Source: Fredinandcohnia quinoae
GTDB taxonomy: Bacteria; Bacillota; Bacilli; Bacillales; Bacillaceae_L
Length of the DNA stretch: 64,000 nucleotides
NCBI RefSeq assembly: GCF_022427965.1
Contig: NZ_JAKTTI010000010.1
Span: 1 to 64,000 of the forward strand
Reading direction: 5' to 3'
In this document: piece after piece, positions 1-9,459 of the stretch
Layout of the letters: the number at the start of each line of letters is the position of its first letter
Position numbering within the stretch: the stretch's first letter is position 1
Notes under the pieces: generated by a model
What the model was told of the DNA's origin: nothing
Databases searched by the model: none
The model's input: the letters and a program-made list of their open reading frames with translations, nothing else
Program-made: the position numbers and the translations under genes

Positions 1-50
1 CTCAGGTAAAGATCTATACCTACTAACAGTGCAAAGATTATTTTCACAGA

Positions 51-84
51 AAAAAAGATAAGGACATAATCCCTATCTTTTTTA
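51..84. terminator. Bidirectional terminator downstream of rpsD
   Basis: An A-rich arm (AAAAAAGATAAGGA) pairs with TCCCTATCTTTTTT across a short loop. Both strands end in a T-run, so the hairpin can stop rpsD transcription (minus strand) and anything entering from the left. Positions 1-50 hold nothing I can assign. Confidence 0.75.
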
Positions 85-90
85 TCGCTA

Positions 91-693
91 TTAACGTGAG
101 TAGAACTCAACGATGAATGCTTCGTTAATTTCTGCTGCTAATTCAGAACGTTCAGGTAAACGAGTGAATGTTCCTTCTAATTTTTCAGCATCAAATGTTA
201 CATAATCAGGTACAAAGTTTGTAGCTTCAACAGCTTCTTTGATTGCAGATACGTTGCGTGATTTTTCACGAACTGCAATTGTTTGACCTGGTTTTACACG
301 GAATGATGGAATATCAACGCGTTTGCCATCTACTAAAATGTGACCGTGGTTAACTAATTGACGTGCTTGACGACGAGTACGAGCTAATCCAAGACGGTAA
401 ACAAGGTTGTCTAAACGTGATTCTAAAAGAATCATGAAAGTTTCACCTAGGATACCAGGCATTTTGCTAGCTGTTTCAAATAAGTTACGGAATTGACGCT
501 CATTTAATCCGTACATATGACGTAGCTTTTGCTTTTCTTGTAATTGTAAACCATACTCAGAAAGTTTTTTACGTTGGTTTGGACCATGTTGTCCAGGAGC
601 GTAAGGACGCTTTTCTAATTCTTTACCAGTACCACTTAATGAAATACCAAGACGACGGGATAATTTCCAGCTTGGACCTGTATAACGAGCCAT
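91..693 (-). CDS. rpsD: 30S ribosomal protein S4
   Basis: The 200-residue product begins [16 protein letters not shown] and has the S4 N-terminal domain followed by the S4 RNA-binding fold (around residues 90-155, including [16 protein letters not shown]). It nucleates assembly of the 30S body on 16S rRNA. The open frame runs further upstream, but ATG at 693 is chosen because GGAGGA lies 7 bases before it and the length equals the family's usual 200 residues. The upstream in-frame codons fall in the leader. S4 represses its own mRNA in bacilli, and the leader here is long enough for that. Confidence 0.97.
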   Translation of the reverse strand: MARYTGPSWKLSRRLGISLSGTGKELEKRPYAPGQHGPNQRKKLSEYGLQLQEKQKLRHMYGLNERQFRNLFETASKMPGILGETFMILLESRLDNLVYRLGLARTRRQARQLVNHGHILVDGKRVDIPSFRVKPGQTIAVREKSRNVSAIKEAVEATNFVPDYVTFDAEKLEGTFTRLPERSELAAEINEAFIVEFYSR

Positions 694-700
694 GAATGAC

Positions 701-880
701 TCCTCCTTCAATGTTTTTATTTTGTTGTAAAATAAAAACAGATGTGTTAGTACGTTCATGCTTATTTTGTTTTCATGTATCCTCGCCCTAGCAGCCAAGA
801 GTTACAAGATACACCTTCTTATAAGAAAGAGGAACAAAATAAAACAAAAACCTAGCACATAAGCCGCAATATTTTACACA
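701..880 (-). promoter_or_regulatory. rpsD 5' leader, probable S4 autoregulatory region
   Basis: About 185 bases separate the predicted transcription start (near 880) from the rpsD ATG. Directly upstream of the Shine-Dalgarno (701-706) is a perfect 11-bp hairpin at 713-739: GTTTTTATTTT, a 5-base loop, AAAATAAAAAC. B. subtilis rpsD is known to be repressed translationally by S4 binding to its leader. The size and position fit, but I cannot confirm the pseudoknot by eye. Confidence 0.5.
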
Positions 881-886
881 ACGACC

Positions 887-915
887 ATTATATGATCTTT
901 TTAGCACAAAGTCAA
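887..915 (-). promoter_or_regulatory. Sigma-A promoter of rpsD
   Basis: Reading the minus strand, TTGACT (910-915) is followed after exactly 17 bases by a perfect TATAAT (887-892). This is among the best sigma-A promoters in the window, as expected for a ribosomal protein gene. A second overlapping TTGAC lies 5 bases further upstream. From 916 to 1082, ahead of the next gene, I see only AT-rich spacer with a TATAAT-like box at 1034-1039 that lacks a good -35. Confidence 0.85.
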
Positions 916-1082
916 GTCAATCAAATATTTGTGTTTACGAGATAAAATCATTTTTTAAAGCTGCTAAGGAGCATAAAATTACATTTCAAGAATATAATTA
1001 ATCTTTTATAGAGAAAATATTTAAATTAACGTTTATAATAGATATATAAGTGAGTATTCAAATGCAGATATAGGTGATATAA

Positions 1083-2516
1083 ATGACAATACAGAATGAA
1101 GAATTGAGATATGAACAATTATTTCGTGTAACAGCTAAGTTTCATTCATCAATGGAAATTGATGATGTTTTAGCTGAGGTTATCCATACTTTACGTGATG
1201 TATACCCATCTTTTACATATTACTTATTACTCGCACATGATAATAAAGCATACGATGCTATACCAATTAAAGATTTGCAGTTCGAAACCGGGGTTAATAC
1301 TGCTGCAATGCAGGCTTTCGTGACAGGAAAAATTCAAATTAAAGATTCAATCAAGGAGAAACAATCAATCATGTATGCACCACTGAAAGGGAAGCAAGGT
1401 GTATATGGAGTATTAGAAATTATTGCACCCAATTCGATGATGTTTCCAAAATCGGAAATTAGATTTATTGAGCTTCTCGCAAACACAGCAGGCAATGCAT
1501 TTGAAAATGCGCAATTATATCAACAATCTAAGCAATTAGTTGCTGATTTACAACTTATTAATGAAACATCACATCGTTTAAATTCAAATTTACGACTAAC
1601 AGAAACAATGACATTTATGTCAGAACAAATTATTAAGTCATTTGAAGCAAGTGAAGTTGGTTTTATCGTAGTTAATTCCCAGGGTGATACAGAAGTACTG
1701 CCTGGAAGCACAGAGTTTTTTGAAGATGAACAGAGTGGTGAGTACTTGGAATTCTGCATAACAAAGATAATGAAACAAAAGGAGCCAATTTTTATAGGTG
1801 ACTTACAAACCGAGATGTCATTTACCCAAACAATTTACAAATCCATCATGGCTGTTCCAATGGTCCAACGTGATGAAATCATTGGGTTTGCAATAGTCCT
1901 ACAGAAAAAACCATACTTTTTCTCATTTGATAAATTTAAGCTTTTACAATCCTTAATCCACCACTCTTCATTGGCTTTTACGAATTCTATATTACGTGAA
2001 GAACTTGAAACTCTTGTAATCACTGATTATTTAACAAAACTCTATTCTAGAAATCACCTTGACAATATGGTTCAAAAATCAATGGAAGATGATGCTTATG
2101 GGACATTTATTTTAATTGATATTGATAATTTTAAAAAGATAAATGATACATATGGTCACCAAGTTGGTGACGAAACAATTATTCAAATAAGTAATTTGAT
2201 CAAAGAGAATATTCGTGATCATGATATTGGGGCTCGTTGGGGTGGAGAAGAATTAGCAATCTATTTACCGAAAGTAGATCTGGAAGCTGGTTATACAATT
2301 GCAGAGCGACTTGTGCAAAGAGTAGCAGAACAATCGAATCCTAAGGTAACCATCTCATGTGGAATTGCAGCTTGGAAGAAAGAGAATAAGGAAACATTTC
2401 AAAGCCTTTTCCATAGAGCAGATTATGCATTATATATAGCAAAAGAATCTGGTAAGAATCAAGTAATAGCAAATGAGAATAAGAACTATGATGAAGTAAA
2501 AAAACCTACTAAATAG
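1083..2516 (+). CDS. dgcP: Diguanylate cyclase with tandem GAF domains (DgcP/YtrP-like)
   Basis: The 477-residue soluble protein has two GAF-like sensor regions (about residues 15-140 and 165-305) and a C-terminal GGDEF domain (about 310-465). The active-site loop reads GGEEL (387-391), an allowed variant, and the inhibitory I-site RDHD (378-381) lies five residues before it. The enzyme is therefore expected to make cyclic di-GMP from two GTP and to be product-inhibited. B. subtilis DgcP (YtrP) is also encoded beside rpsD and has GAF plus GGDEF domains, but is longer. ATG at 1083 follows AGGTGAT. The GAF ligand is unknown. Confidence 0.85.
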   Translation: MTIQNEELRYEQLFRVTAKFHSSMEIDDVLAEVIHTLRDVYPSFTYYLLLAHDNKAYDAIPIKDLQFETGVNTAAMQAFVTGKIQIKDSIKEKQSIMYAPLKGKQGVYGVLEIIAPNSMMFPKSEIRFIELLANTAGNAFENAQLYQQSKQLVADLQLINETSHRLNSNLRLTETMTFMSEQIIKSFEASEVGFIVVNSQGDTEVLPGSTEFFEDEQSGEYLEFCITKIMKQKEPIFIGDLQTEMSFTQTIYKSIMAVPMVQRDEIIGFAIVLQKKPYFFSFDKFKLLQSLIHHSSLAFTNSILREELETLVITDYLTKLYSRNHLDNMVQKSMEDDAYGTFILIDIDNFKKINDTYGHQVGDETIIQISNLIKENIRDHDIGARWGGEELAIYLPKVDLEAGYTIAERLVQRVAEQSNPKVTISCGIAAWKKENKETFQSLFHRADYALYIAKESGKNQVIANENKNYDEVKKPTK

Positions 2517-2527
2517 TAGGTTTTTTT
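2499..2527. terminator. Bidirectional terminator between dgcP and acsA
   Basis: AAAAAACCTACT, a 4-base loop, then AGTAGGTTTTTTT. It is symmetrical, so it serves both convergent genes, and it overlaps the last codons of dgcP. Confidence 0.9.
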
Positions 2528-2532
2528 AGACT

Positions 2533-4251
2533 CTAATCTTCCATCGTTGACAAATCACCTGTTGGAAGATCAAGCTCCCATGCCTTAAGGACACGTCGCA
2601 TGATTTTTCCACTACGAGTTTTTGGTAGTTTATCTTTAAACTCAATTTCACGCGGCGCCGCATGAGCTGCTAAGCCTTTTTTTACAAAGTCTCGGATTTC
2701 TTCCTTTAATTCATCCGATACTTCATAGCCTTCACGTAATGCAACAAATGCTTTAATAATCTCGCCACGAACAGGGTCAGGTTTTCCGATAACACCAGCC
2801 TCTGCAATTGCCGGGTGTTCTACTAGTTTGCTTTCTACTTCAAATGGTCCAACACGCTCTCCAGAAGTCATGATGACATCATCAACTCTTCCTTGGAACC
2901 AGAAATAACCATCTTCATCCATATATGCTGAATCCCCAGATACATACCAACCATTAGGCATAAAATATGATTCATATTTTTCTGGGTTATTCCAGATTAT
3001 ATTCATCATCGAAGGCCAGCCCTTATAAATTGCTAAATTCCCCATACGATTTGGAGGCAATTCATTTCCTTGATCATCTACGATGGCTGCTTTAATACCC
3101 GGGAAAGGTTTGCCCATAGATCCAGGCTTAATTTCCATGCTAGGATAATTACTAATAATTTGTGCACCAGTTTCTGTCATCCACCAATTGTCATGAATTC
3201 GTAAATTAAAAACTTTTACTCCCCATCTAACAACCTCTGGATTCAATGGTTCACCAACACTTAGCACATGTCTAAGTGAACTTAAGTCAAATTGTTTCAC
3301 TAGCTCATCACCGGCACCCATTAACATTCTAAATGCTGTCGGGGCACTATACCATACCGTAATCCCATAATCCTCAATTGTTTGATACCATGTTTCAGGC
3401 TTAAAACGTCCACCGACAATGACATTCGATGCGCCATTCAGCCATGGACCAAACATTCCATAGACCGTTCCGGTTACCCAGCCTGGGTCTGCAGTGCACC
3501 AATAAATATCATCTTCTTTTAAATCTAATATCCAATTAGCAGTCTGATATTGCTGGATCATCGCATTATGAACATGCAATACACCTTTAGGCTTTCCTGT
3601 TGAACCAGATGTATAATGCAAAAGCATACCATCTTCACGGCCAACCCATTCGATTTCAAGCTCCTTGCTTGCAGTTTCCAATCGGCCCAAGAAGTCAATT
3701 ATTTTCCCATCTTCTTTTACTTCTTCGCCAACTAGGACAATATGTTTTAACGCAGGAAGTTCATTAACTGGGACACGTTCCAATAATGCTGGAGTCGTAA
3801 CAATTACTTTCGCTTCACTATCGTCTAATCGGTCTCTTACAGCACCTTCCATAAATGCTTCAAATAATGGACCCACAACAGCTCCTAGCTTCATTGCACC
3901 TAAAATCGTAAAATATAATTCTGGAGATCTTGGCATAAATACAAAAACACGATCACCTTTTTCAACATCAGCAGCCTGTTTTAATACATTTGCAGCCCTA
4001 TTTGAGTATTCCTTCATTTCTTTGAATGTATATTTTTCTTCACGGGAAGGATCACGATAATAAAGTGCAACCTTGTTTTTTCTTACACCTTCTGCATGGC
4101 GGTCAATCGCCTCATATGCGATGTTGACTTTGCCTGTTTCAGACCATGAGAAATTCTTTTCTACTTCCGTCCAGTCAAAATTTTCATATGCTTGATTATA
4201 GTCTTTTAAATTATAATCTCCTTTTATCACTGACAGCGTTTCCATCTTCAT
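2533..4251 (-). CDS. acsA: Acetyl-coenzyme A synthetase
   Basis: The 572-residue ANL-superfamily enzyme activates acetate with ATP to acetyl-AMP and then acetyl-CoA. The P-loop signature TSGSTGKPKG is at residues 214-223. The C-terminal PKTRSGKIMRR carries the catalytic lysine at 549, the same residue number as the acetylated lysine of B. subtilis AcsA. The protein matches that enzyme along its whole length, including the final STMED. ATG at 4251 follows AAGGAGG. It is divergent from acuABC, whose products control it by acetylation and deacetylation of that lysine. Confidence 0.97.
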   Translation of the reverse strand: MKMETLSVIKGDYNLKDYNQAYENFDWTEVEKNFSWSETGKVNIAYEAIDRHAEGVRKNKVALYYRDPSREEKYTFKEMKEYSNRAANVLKQAADVEKGDRVFVFMPRSPELYFTILGAMKLGAVVGPLFEAFMEGAVRDRLDDSEAKVIVTTPALLERVPVNELPALKHIVLVGEEVKEDGKIIDFLGRLETASKELEIEWVGREDGMLLHYTSGSTGKPKGVLHVHNAMIQQYQTANWILDLKEDDIYWCTADPGWVTGTVYGMFGPWLNGASNVIVGGRFKPETWYQTIEDYGITVWYSAPTAFRMLMGAGDELVKQFDLSSLRHVLSVGEPLNPEVVRWGVKVFNLRIHDNWWMTETGAQIISNYPSMEIKPGSMGKPFPGIKAAIVDDQGNELPPNRMGNLAIYKGWPSMMNIIWNNPEKYESYFMPNGWYVSGDSAYMDEDGYFWFQGRVDDVIMTSGERVGPFEVESKLVEHPAIAEAGVIGKPDPVRGEIIKAFVALREGYEVSDELKEEIRDFVKKGLAAHAAPREIEFKDKLPKTRSGKIMRRVLKAWELDLPTGDLSTMED

Positions 4252-4286
4252 ATATGCATCCTCCTTATGTACTTAATTTCTAATCT

Positions 4287-4315
4287 ATTATATTATATAA
4301 AAGATTTTTTCACAA
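4287..4315 (-). promoter_or_regulatory. Promoter of acsA
   Basis: On the minus strand, TTGTGA (4310-4315), a 17-base spacer and TATAAT (4287-4292) make a near-consensus sigma-A promoter about 35 bases ahead of the ribosome binding site. Confidence 0.7.
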
Positions 4316-4337
4316 TTTTTAAAATAGTTTTTCTTTA

Positions 4338-4351
4338 CCTTTTCGCCTTCA
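4338..4351 (-). promoter_or_regulatory. Weak cre-like site upstream of acsA
   Basis: The minus strand reads TGAAGGCGAAAAGG, matching the CcpA consensus TGWAANCGNTNWCA at 10 of 14 positions. A second half-site, TGAAATCG, lies at about 4400-4407 close to the acuA -10. B. subtilis acsA and acuABC are known CcpA targets, but neither match here is strong. Confidence 0.3.
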
Positions 4352-4409
4352 AAGATTCCTTAATAGTAAGAAAGTTTTGTGAAAATACGATATACTTTTC
4401 GATTTCATG

Positions 4410-4415
4410 TATAAT
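4410..4415 (+). promoter_or_regulatory. -10 box of the acuABC promoter
   Basis: TATAAT preceded directly by TG. No good -35 is present at 16-18 bases, which is typical of a promoter that needs an activator or relies on the extended -10. The implied start near 4422 falls on the first upstream ATG of the acuA frame, which argues for the internal GTG as the acuA start. Confidence 0.45.
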
Positions 4416-4450
4416 AATAAGAGATGATTAAACAATACGGTGGTGAAATT

Positions 4451-5083
4451 GTGATACATAAAAAAACCTATAATGCAAAAGAGTTAAAAACACCGAATGG
4501 TAATCTACTTATCGAAGGTCCCATTACTGGTGAAGCACTCGCAAGCTATGAATTTCACCAAGATCTTGTAGCATTTCGTCCTCCCATCCAACAGCAAAAA
4601 GCTTTAGTGGGGATTGCTGATCTACCTGAGGGGCGAATCATCGTAGCAAGGGATCGACACATGATTGTAGGTTATGTAACATTTCTTTATCCAGATCCAT
4701 TAGAAAGATGGTCTGAAGGAAAGATGGAGAATTTGATTGAACTTGGGGCAATTGAAGTCATTCCAAAATTCCGAGGTTCAGGAGTTGGAAAGAACTTACT
4801 TACTGTATCAATGATGGACAATGCAATGGAAGATTACCTCATTATTACAACTGAATATTATTGGCATTGGGATTTAAAAGGCACTGGTCTTAATGTTTGG
4901 GAATACCGTAAAGTAATGGAAAAGATGATGAATGCGGGGGGACTTGTATGGTTTGCAACTGATGACCCCGAAATCAGTTCTCATCCAGCGAACTGTCTTA
5001 TGGCTAGAATTGGGAAGAGAATTGAAAATGAAACAATACAACAATTTGACAGACTGCGTTTTATGAATCGATTTATGTACTAA
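4451..5083 (+). CDS. acuA: Protein acetyltransferase AcuA
   Basis: This GNAT-family acetyltransferase acetylates and inactivates AcsA at its catalytic lysine. The acetyl-CoA loop is seen in the VIPKFRGSGVGKNLL segment, and the EYYWHWDLKG and SHPANCLMARIG blocks are nearly identical to B. subtilis AcuA. I chose GTG at 4451, preceded by GGTGGTGA, rather than the ATG at 4424. The GTG gives 210 residues, the exact B. subtilis length, and the ATG sits at the predicted transcription start. It is first in the acuABC operon; a 57-base gap precedes acuB. Confidence 0.93.
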   Translation: MIHKKTYNAKELKTPNGNLLIEGPITGEALASYEFHQDLVAFRPPIQQQKALVGIADLPEGRIIVARDRHMIVGYVTFLYPDPLERWSEGKMENLIELGAIEVIPKFRGSGVGKNLLTVSMMDNAMEDYLIITTEYYWHWDLKGTGLNVWEYRKVMEKMMNAGGLVWFATDDPEISSHPANCLMARIGKRIENETIQQFDRLRFMNRFMY

Positions 5084-5140
5084 AAATATTTTTATAGACT
5101 TACAAACTAGAATATCCTGTTAATTAAGAGGGGGATTCAA

Positions 5141-5785
5141 ATGATAGTTGAGGAAATAATGAAAAAGAAAGTACATACCCTTGTACCTACTGATTCTATT
5201 GCAGCCGCTATTAAGCTAATTGATGAAGAGAAAATAAGACATATTCCGGTTGTAAATGAAAGCAATCAATTGGTAGGAATTATAAGTGATCGAGATATTC
5301 GTGATGCCAAACCTTCTATCCTTAATGAAAATGACCCGAAAGCAGCTCTTGAAAATCCTATTTCAAATATAATGAAGACTGAAATCATAACTGGACATCC
5401 TCTTGATTTTGTTGAGGAAATCTCAGCAATTTTTTATGAGCACCGTATCAGCTGTTTACCAATTGAAAAAGAAGGAAAATTAGTTGGGATTGTAACTGAA
5501 ACTGACCTTCTACACACATTGGTACAATTAACTGGTGCACACCAACCTGGGTCTCAATTGGAAGTAAAGGTTTTAAATCGCACAGGGGTTCTTGCTGAAG
5601 TCGTCAATATTATTAAAAAATATAATGTCAATATTAGTAGTGTTTTAGTTTATCCGGATAAGGATTTGGATTTTAAAGTTTTAGTATTCCGCGTTCAAAC
5701 AATGAATCCAACAGGGATTATTACTAATCTAAAAGAAGAAGGCTATACTGTTATGTGGCCTAATATTCCAGGATATCAGTCATGA
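5141..5785 (+). CDS. acuB: Acetoin-utilisation protein AcuB (CBS-CBS-ACT)
   Basis: The 214-residue protein has two CBS domains (about residues 5-60 and 75-130) followed by an ACT-like domain (about 140-210). This architecture senses adenine nucleotides or small metabolites. It is the middle gene of acuABC and its stop overlaps the acuC start by 4 bases (ATGA), indicating translational coupling. AcuB's exact role in the acetylation circuit is not settled. A strong AGGGGG ribosome binding site precedes ATG 5141. Confidence 0.93.
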   Translation: MIVEEIMKKKVHTLVPTDSIAAAIKLIDEEKIRHIPVVNESNQLVGIISDRDIRDAKPSILNENDPKAALENPISNIMKTEIITGHPLDFVEEISAIFYEHRISCLPIEKEGKLVGIVTETDLLHTLVQLTGAHQPGSQLEVKVLNRTGVLAEVVNIIKKYNVNISSVLVYPDKDLDFKVLVFRVQTMNPTGIITNLKEEGYTVMWPNIPGYQS

Positions 5786-6972
5786 GTAATGAGGCAGTCT
5801 TTGTATACTCTGATCAATTTTTAGCATACAGATTTAGTAATGAACACCCCTTTAACCAAACCCGGGTTAGGCTTACATATGAATTATTAAAAAGTATGAA
5901 CGCAATAGATGAATCACAAATTATACCTCCACGATTGGCTACAGATGAGGAATTAGAACTATTTCATGACCCTAGTTATATTCAAGCAGTGAAACTTGCT
6001 GGTGAAGGAAAGCTCTCACAAGAGGTTGGCTTAAATTACGGATTAGGAACAGAGGATACTCCAATATTCACTGACATGCATACTGCGAGTGCCTTACTTG
6101 TCGGAGCCACTCTTACTGCGGTAGATCAGGTAATGACAGGGAAGGCAAACCGTGCACTTAATCTTGGCGGCGGCCTCCATCATGGCTTCCGAGGTAAAGC
6201 CTCAGGATTTTGTGTTTACAATGATAGTGCAGTTGCTATCAAATATATGCAAAAAAAATACAATGTAAAAGTATTATATGTTGATACAGATGCCCATCAT
6301 GGTGATGGAGTTCAGTGGGCGTTCTATGACGATCCAAATGTTTGTACACTATCCATTCATGAAACTGGCCGTTATTTATTTCCCGGAACAGGAAATATTA
6401 CAGAACGTGGGCAAGGCAGTGGCTACGGTTATTCATTTAATATTCCATTAGATGCCTTTACAGAGGACGAATCATGGATTAAAGCTTATACAACATCTTT
6501 TAAGGAAATCACCGATTTTTTTAAGCCCGATGTGATCTTCACACAAAACGGTGTTGATTCACATTACTATGACCCATTAACACATCTTTCAGCTACAATG
6601 AAAATATATCGGGAAATTCCAAAACTTGCCCACCATCTTGCCAATCAATATTGTAATGGAAAGTGGATTGCTGTCGGTGGTGGAGGTTATGATATTTGGC
6701 GTGTCGTACCAAGGGCATGGGCAATGATATGGCTTGAGATGACTGGTAAATCCTCAATCTCAGGAGCATTATCTCAAGATTGGATTTCGAAATGGCAACC
6801 AAAAGCACAGGTAACACTTCCTGCTATGTGGGATGATGAAGATAATATGTATAAACCAATCCCAAGAAAAGCAGAAATTGAAGAAAAAAATGAAATTACT
6901 GTATCAAAGGCTTTATATCCAATCAGGAACAATAAAAAAGACCTAAATAAAAACCATGGCACAATGAACTAA
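5782..6972 (+). CDS. acuC: Protein lysine deacetylase AcuC
   Basis: This 396-residue class I histone-deacetylase-type enzyme removes the acetyl group that AcuA places on AcsA, restoring activity. Visible active-site elements are the histidine pair in GGGLHHGFRG, the zinc-binding DTDAHHGDGV and the aspartate in QNGVDSHYYDPL. The first two thirds are highly conserved; the C-terminal tail after about residue 320 is variable and lysine/asparagine rich. It is coupled to acuB by a 4-base overlap. Confidence 0.95.
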   Translation: MSNEAVFVYSDQFLAYRFSNEHPFNQTRVRLTYELLKSMNAIDESQIIPPRLATDEELELFHDPSYIQAVKLAGEGKLSQEVGLNYGLGTEDTPIFTDMHTASALLVGATLTAVDQVMTGKANRALNLGGGLHHGFRGKASGFCVYNDSAVAIKYMQKKYNVKVLYVDTDAHHGDGVQWAFYDDPNVCTLSIHETGRYLFPGTGNITERGQGSGYGYSFNIPLDAFTEDESWIKAYTTSFKEITDFFKPDVIFTQNGVDSHYYDPLTHLSATMKIYREIPKLAHHLANQYCNGKWIAVGGGGYDIWRVVPRAWAMIWLEMTGKSSISGALSQDWISKWQPKAQVTLPAMWDDEDNMYKPIPRKAEIEEKNEITVSKALYPIRNNKKDLNKNHGTMN

Positions 6973-6991
6973 ATGTGCCATGGCTTTTTTA
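6953..6991 (+). terminator. Terminator of acuABC
   Basis: CCATGGCACA pairs with TGTGCCATGG across 10 bases, followed by CTTTTTTATTTT. It overlaps the end of acuC and lies just before the end of the convergent ccpA. Confidence 0.85.
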
Positions 6992-7987
6992 TTTTGTTGA
7001 TTTTCTATATTCAATTCGATGTGGTAGAACAACAATATGGTCATCAACTTTTTCTTTATTCATATATTTAGTTAATAATCTCATTGCCACTGCGCCTATA
7101 TCATACATTGGCTGAACAACAGAGGTTAACTGTGGACGTACCATTAATGCAAGTCTCGTATTATCAAAACCAATAATTTCAATATCGTCTGGTATCGAAA
7201 TACCTTGATCCTGGGCACCGTGAATAACACCTAATGCCATTTCATCAGTTCCAACAAAAATCGCAGTTGGTTTTACATTTAATTCATTAATTTTTTCAAA
7301 GCCTTCTATACCTGAATCATATGTATAATCGCCTTCAATTACTAACTCTTCTTGGAAAGCTAAGCCAGCTGAGTGTAAAGCACGCTTATAACCAGCTAAC
7401 TTCTTGTCACCATTAATTGGCTCATTCAAAGGACCACTAACAAATGCAATTTGTTTATGTCCTTTATTAATTAAGTCGTTAACCGCATCAAAGGCTGCTT
7501 GTTCACAATCAATCATTACAGAGGGAATCTTATTACTGTGTTCAACTGATGCTGCTAATACAATAGGTACAGGCGACTTCTCAAACTCTGCAACGTGTTC
7601 CTCAGTAATATTACCACCCATAAATACAATTCCATCTACTTGTTTTCCAAGCATTGTGTTTAATAAATGTAATTCCTTGTCTTTGTTTTGATCAGAATTA
7701 CTTAAAATAATATTGTATTTATACATAGTTGCAATATCTTCAATTCCTCTTGCTAATTCTGAATAGAAGATACTTGAAATATCAGGTATTATAACTCCAA
7801 CGGTTGTTGTTTTTTTACTAGCTAAACCACGCGCAACTGCATTAGGTCGATATCCTAATCGTTCAATTGTTTCTAATACTTTCTTTCTTGTAGTTGGTTT
7901 CACGTTAGGATTACCATTCACCACACGTGAAACAGTTGCCATTGAAACATTTGCTTCTCTGGCTACATCATAGATTGTCACGTTCAT
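6989..7987 (-). CDS. ccpA: Catabolite control protein A
   Basis: This LacI/GalR-family global regulator binds cre sites together with HPr-Ser46-P. The helix-turn-helix ([21 protein letters not shown]) and hinge ([15 protein letters not shown]) are at the N-terminus and the periplasmic-binding-like core follows. ATG at 7987 gives 332 residues (MNVTIYDV). A TTG two codons upstream (7993) is a real alternative because GAGGAG (7998-8003) is 10 bases from the ATG but only 4 from the TTG. In B. subtilis motPS follow ccpA; they are absent here and ccpA meets acuC tail to tail. Confidence 0.96.
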   Translation of the reverse strand: MNVTIYDVAREANVSMATVSRVVNGNPNVKPTTRKKVLETIERLGYRPNAVARGLASKKTTTVGVIIPDISSIFYSELARGIEDIATMYKYNIILSNSDQNKDKELHLLNTMLGKQVDGIVFMGGNITEEHVAEFEKSPVPIVLAASVEHSNKIPSVMIDCEQAAFDAVNDLINKGHKQIAFVSGPLNEPINGDKKLAGYKRALHSAGLAFQEELVIEGDYTYDSGIEGFEKINELNVKPTAIFVGTDEMALGVIHGAQDQGISIPDDIEIIGFDNTRLALMVRPQLTSVVQPMYDIGAVAMRLLTKYMNKEKVDDHIVVLPHRIEYRKSTK

Positions 7988-8146
7988 TGACAAAACACTC
8001 CTCATTACCAATTCATTTATCTATAGTATGTACAGACTTAACAAACATAATTGATGTCACGTCTAACTTATGTAAATTATCATACGATACTATAGTCTTT
8101 AGGGCAATCTCTTTGCCTATATTTATTCAAATTTTTGTATCTTTTC

Positions 8147-8184
8147 ACAAAAAGTCCCCCCACATATTTGTAGGAGGAACTTTA
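8147..8184 (-). terminator. Terminator of aroA
   Basis: On the minus strand an AAAGTTCCTCC arm pairs with GGGGGGACTTTTT, ending in a T-run. It separates aroA from ccpA, which must use its own promoter in 8000-8146. Confidence 0.7.
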
Positions 8185-8190
8185 AGGTTA

Positions 8191-9267
8191 TTAAGCTTTG
8201 ACTGTTTGCAATGCTTTTAATTCAGTAATCCAATGTTCAAATTGTTCAAAGTTCATTTGTTGAGCAGAGTCTGAAAGTGCTACTGCCGGATCTGGATGAA
8301 CTTCAGCCATTACACCATCAGCACCAATCGCAAGAGCTGCTTTTGCACACGGCAATAATAAGTCACGTCGGCCAGTAGAGTGAGTAACATCAACAACTAC
8401 AGGCAAATGGGTTTCTTGCTTTAAAATTGGCACAGCAGAGATATCTAATGTATTACGTGTTGCTCTTTCGTAAGTACGTATCCCTCTTTCACATAAGATA
8501 ATTTGATCATTTCCTTGTGCCATAATATATTCAGCTGCATTTACGAACTCATCTAAAGTTGCAGCCAAGCCTCTTTTTAGTAATACTGGTTTCTTTACAG
8601 AACCGGCTGCTTTTAATAACTCAAAGTTTTGCATATTACGGGCACCAATTTGAATCACATCTAAATATTCTACAGCAGTTTCAATATCAGCTGGGTTTAC
8701 GATTTCACTAATCACTGCCATATCAAATTCATCCGCAATACGTTTTAAGATTTTCAATCCCTCTAAACCAAGACCTTGGAAATCATATGGTGAAGTTCTT
8801 GGCTTATATGCCCCACCACGAAGAAGTTTTAAGCCATGGCTTTTTGCAACTTCAGCGACTGAAGCAACCTGCTCATAGCTTTCAACAGCGCATGGGCCAA
8901 CGAAAAAGAATTGGTTTCCGTTACCAATTTTTTCACCTTTTATATTAACAATTGTATTTTCTGGCTTTTTCTTTCTTGAAACAAGTAGAGCTTTTCGGTG
9001 ATCATCTTCTTGTAATTCAAGTCCAGCTTTGAAAATTTCTTTGAATATATGCTGAATCGTAGATGTTTCAAATGGGCCTTCATTATTATCTAAAATATTA
9101 TTAAGCATGTTTCGCTCACGCACAGGATCATAACGATTAACCCCTTGAGGTTCTTTAACTTTACCAATCTCTTGTACTAATTTTCCCCGTTCACTAATTA
9201 ATTGTAATAATTGAAGATTTATTTCTTCAATTCTTTCGCGTAACGTGTCTAATTCAGCTTTGCTCAT
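8191..9267 (-). CDS. aroA: Bifunctional chorismate mutase / DAHP synthase
   Basis: The first step of the shikimate pathway: phosphoenolpyruvate plus erythrose-4-phosphate to DAHP. The N-terminal AroQ chorismate mutase domain (residues 1-90) acts as the feedback sensor. The DAHP synthase barrel follows, with [24 protein letters not shown] and the metal/PEP block [13 protein letters not shown] at 9267 gives 358 residues, exactly the B. subtilis length; upstream in-frame codons lack a homologous counterpart. The ribosome binding site is only moderate (AAGGGACGAGAGAG). Confidence 0.96.
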   Translation of the reverse strand: MSKAELDTLRERIEEINLQLLQLISERGKLVQEIGKVKEPQGVNRYDPVRERNMLNNILDNNEGPFETSTIQHIFKEIFKAGLELQEDDHRKALLVSRKKKPENTIVNIKGEKIGNGNQFFFVGPCAVESYEQVASVAEVAKSHGLKLLRGGAYKPRTSPYDFQGLGLEGLKILKRIADEFDMAVISEIVNPADIETAVEYLDVIQIGARNMQNFELLKAAGSVKKPVLLKRGLAATLDEFVNAAEYIMAQGNDQIILCERGIRTYERATRNTLDISAVPILKQETHLPVVVDVTHSTGRRDLLLPCAKAALAIGADGVMAEVHPDPAVALSDSAQQMNFEQFEHWITELKALQTVKA

Positions 9268-9459
9268 CTCTCTCGTCCCTTCCCTTTCTTGTTTAAGCAC
9301 TTAAACTTATCGCATTAAATTTGAAATTATGGTACATTTCTAGTAATTAGAATTTATTATAAACGAAATAAATTACAATGTCACTATATAACTTTAACAA
9401 TTAAACGCTTTTAAGTATTAAAGAAATTATTGATTTTTTAAATGTGGGTGAAAAGAAAT

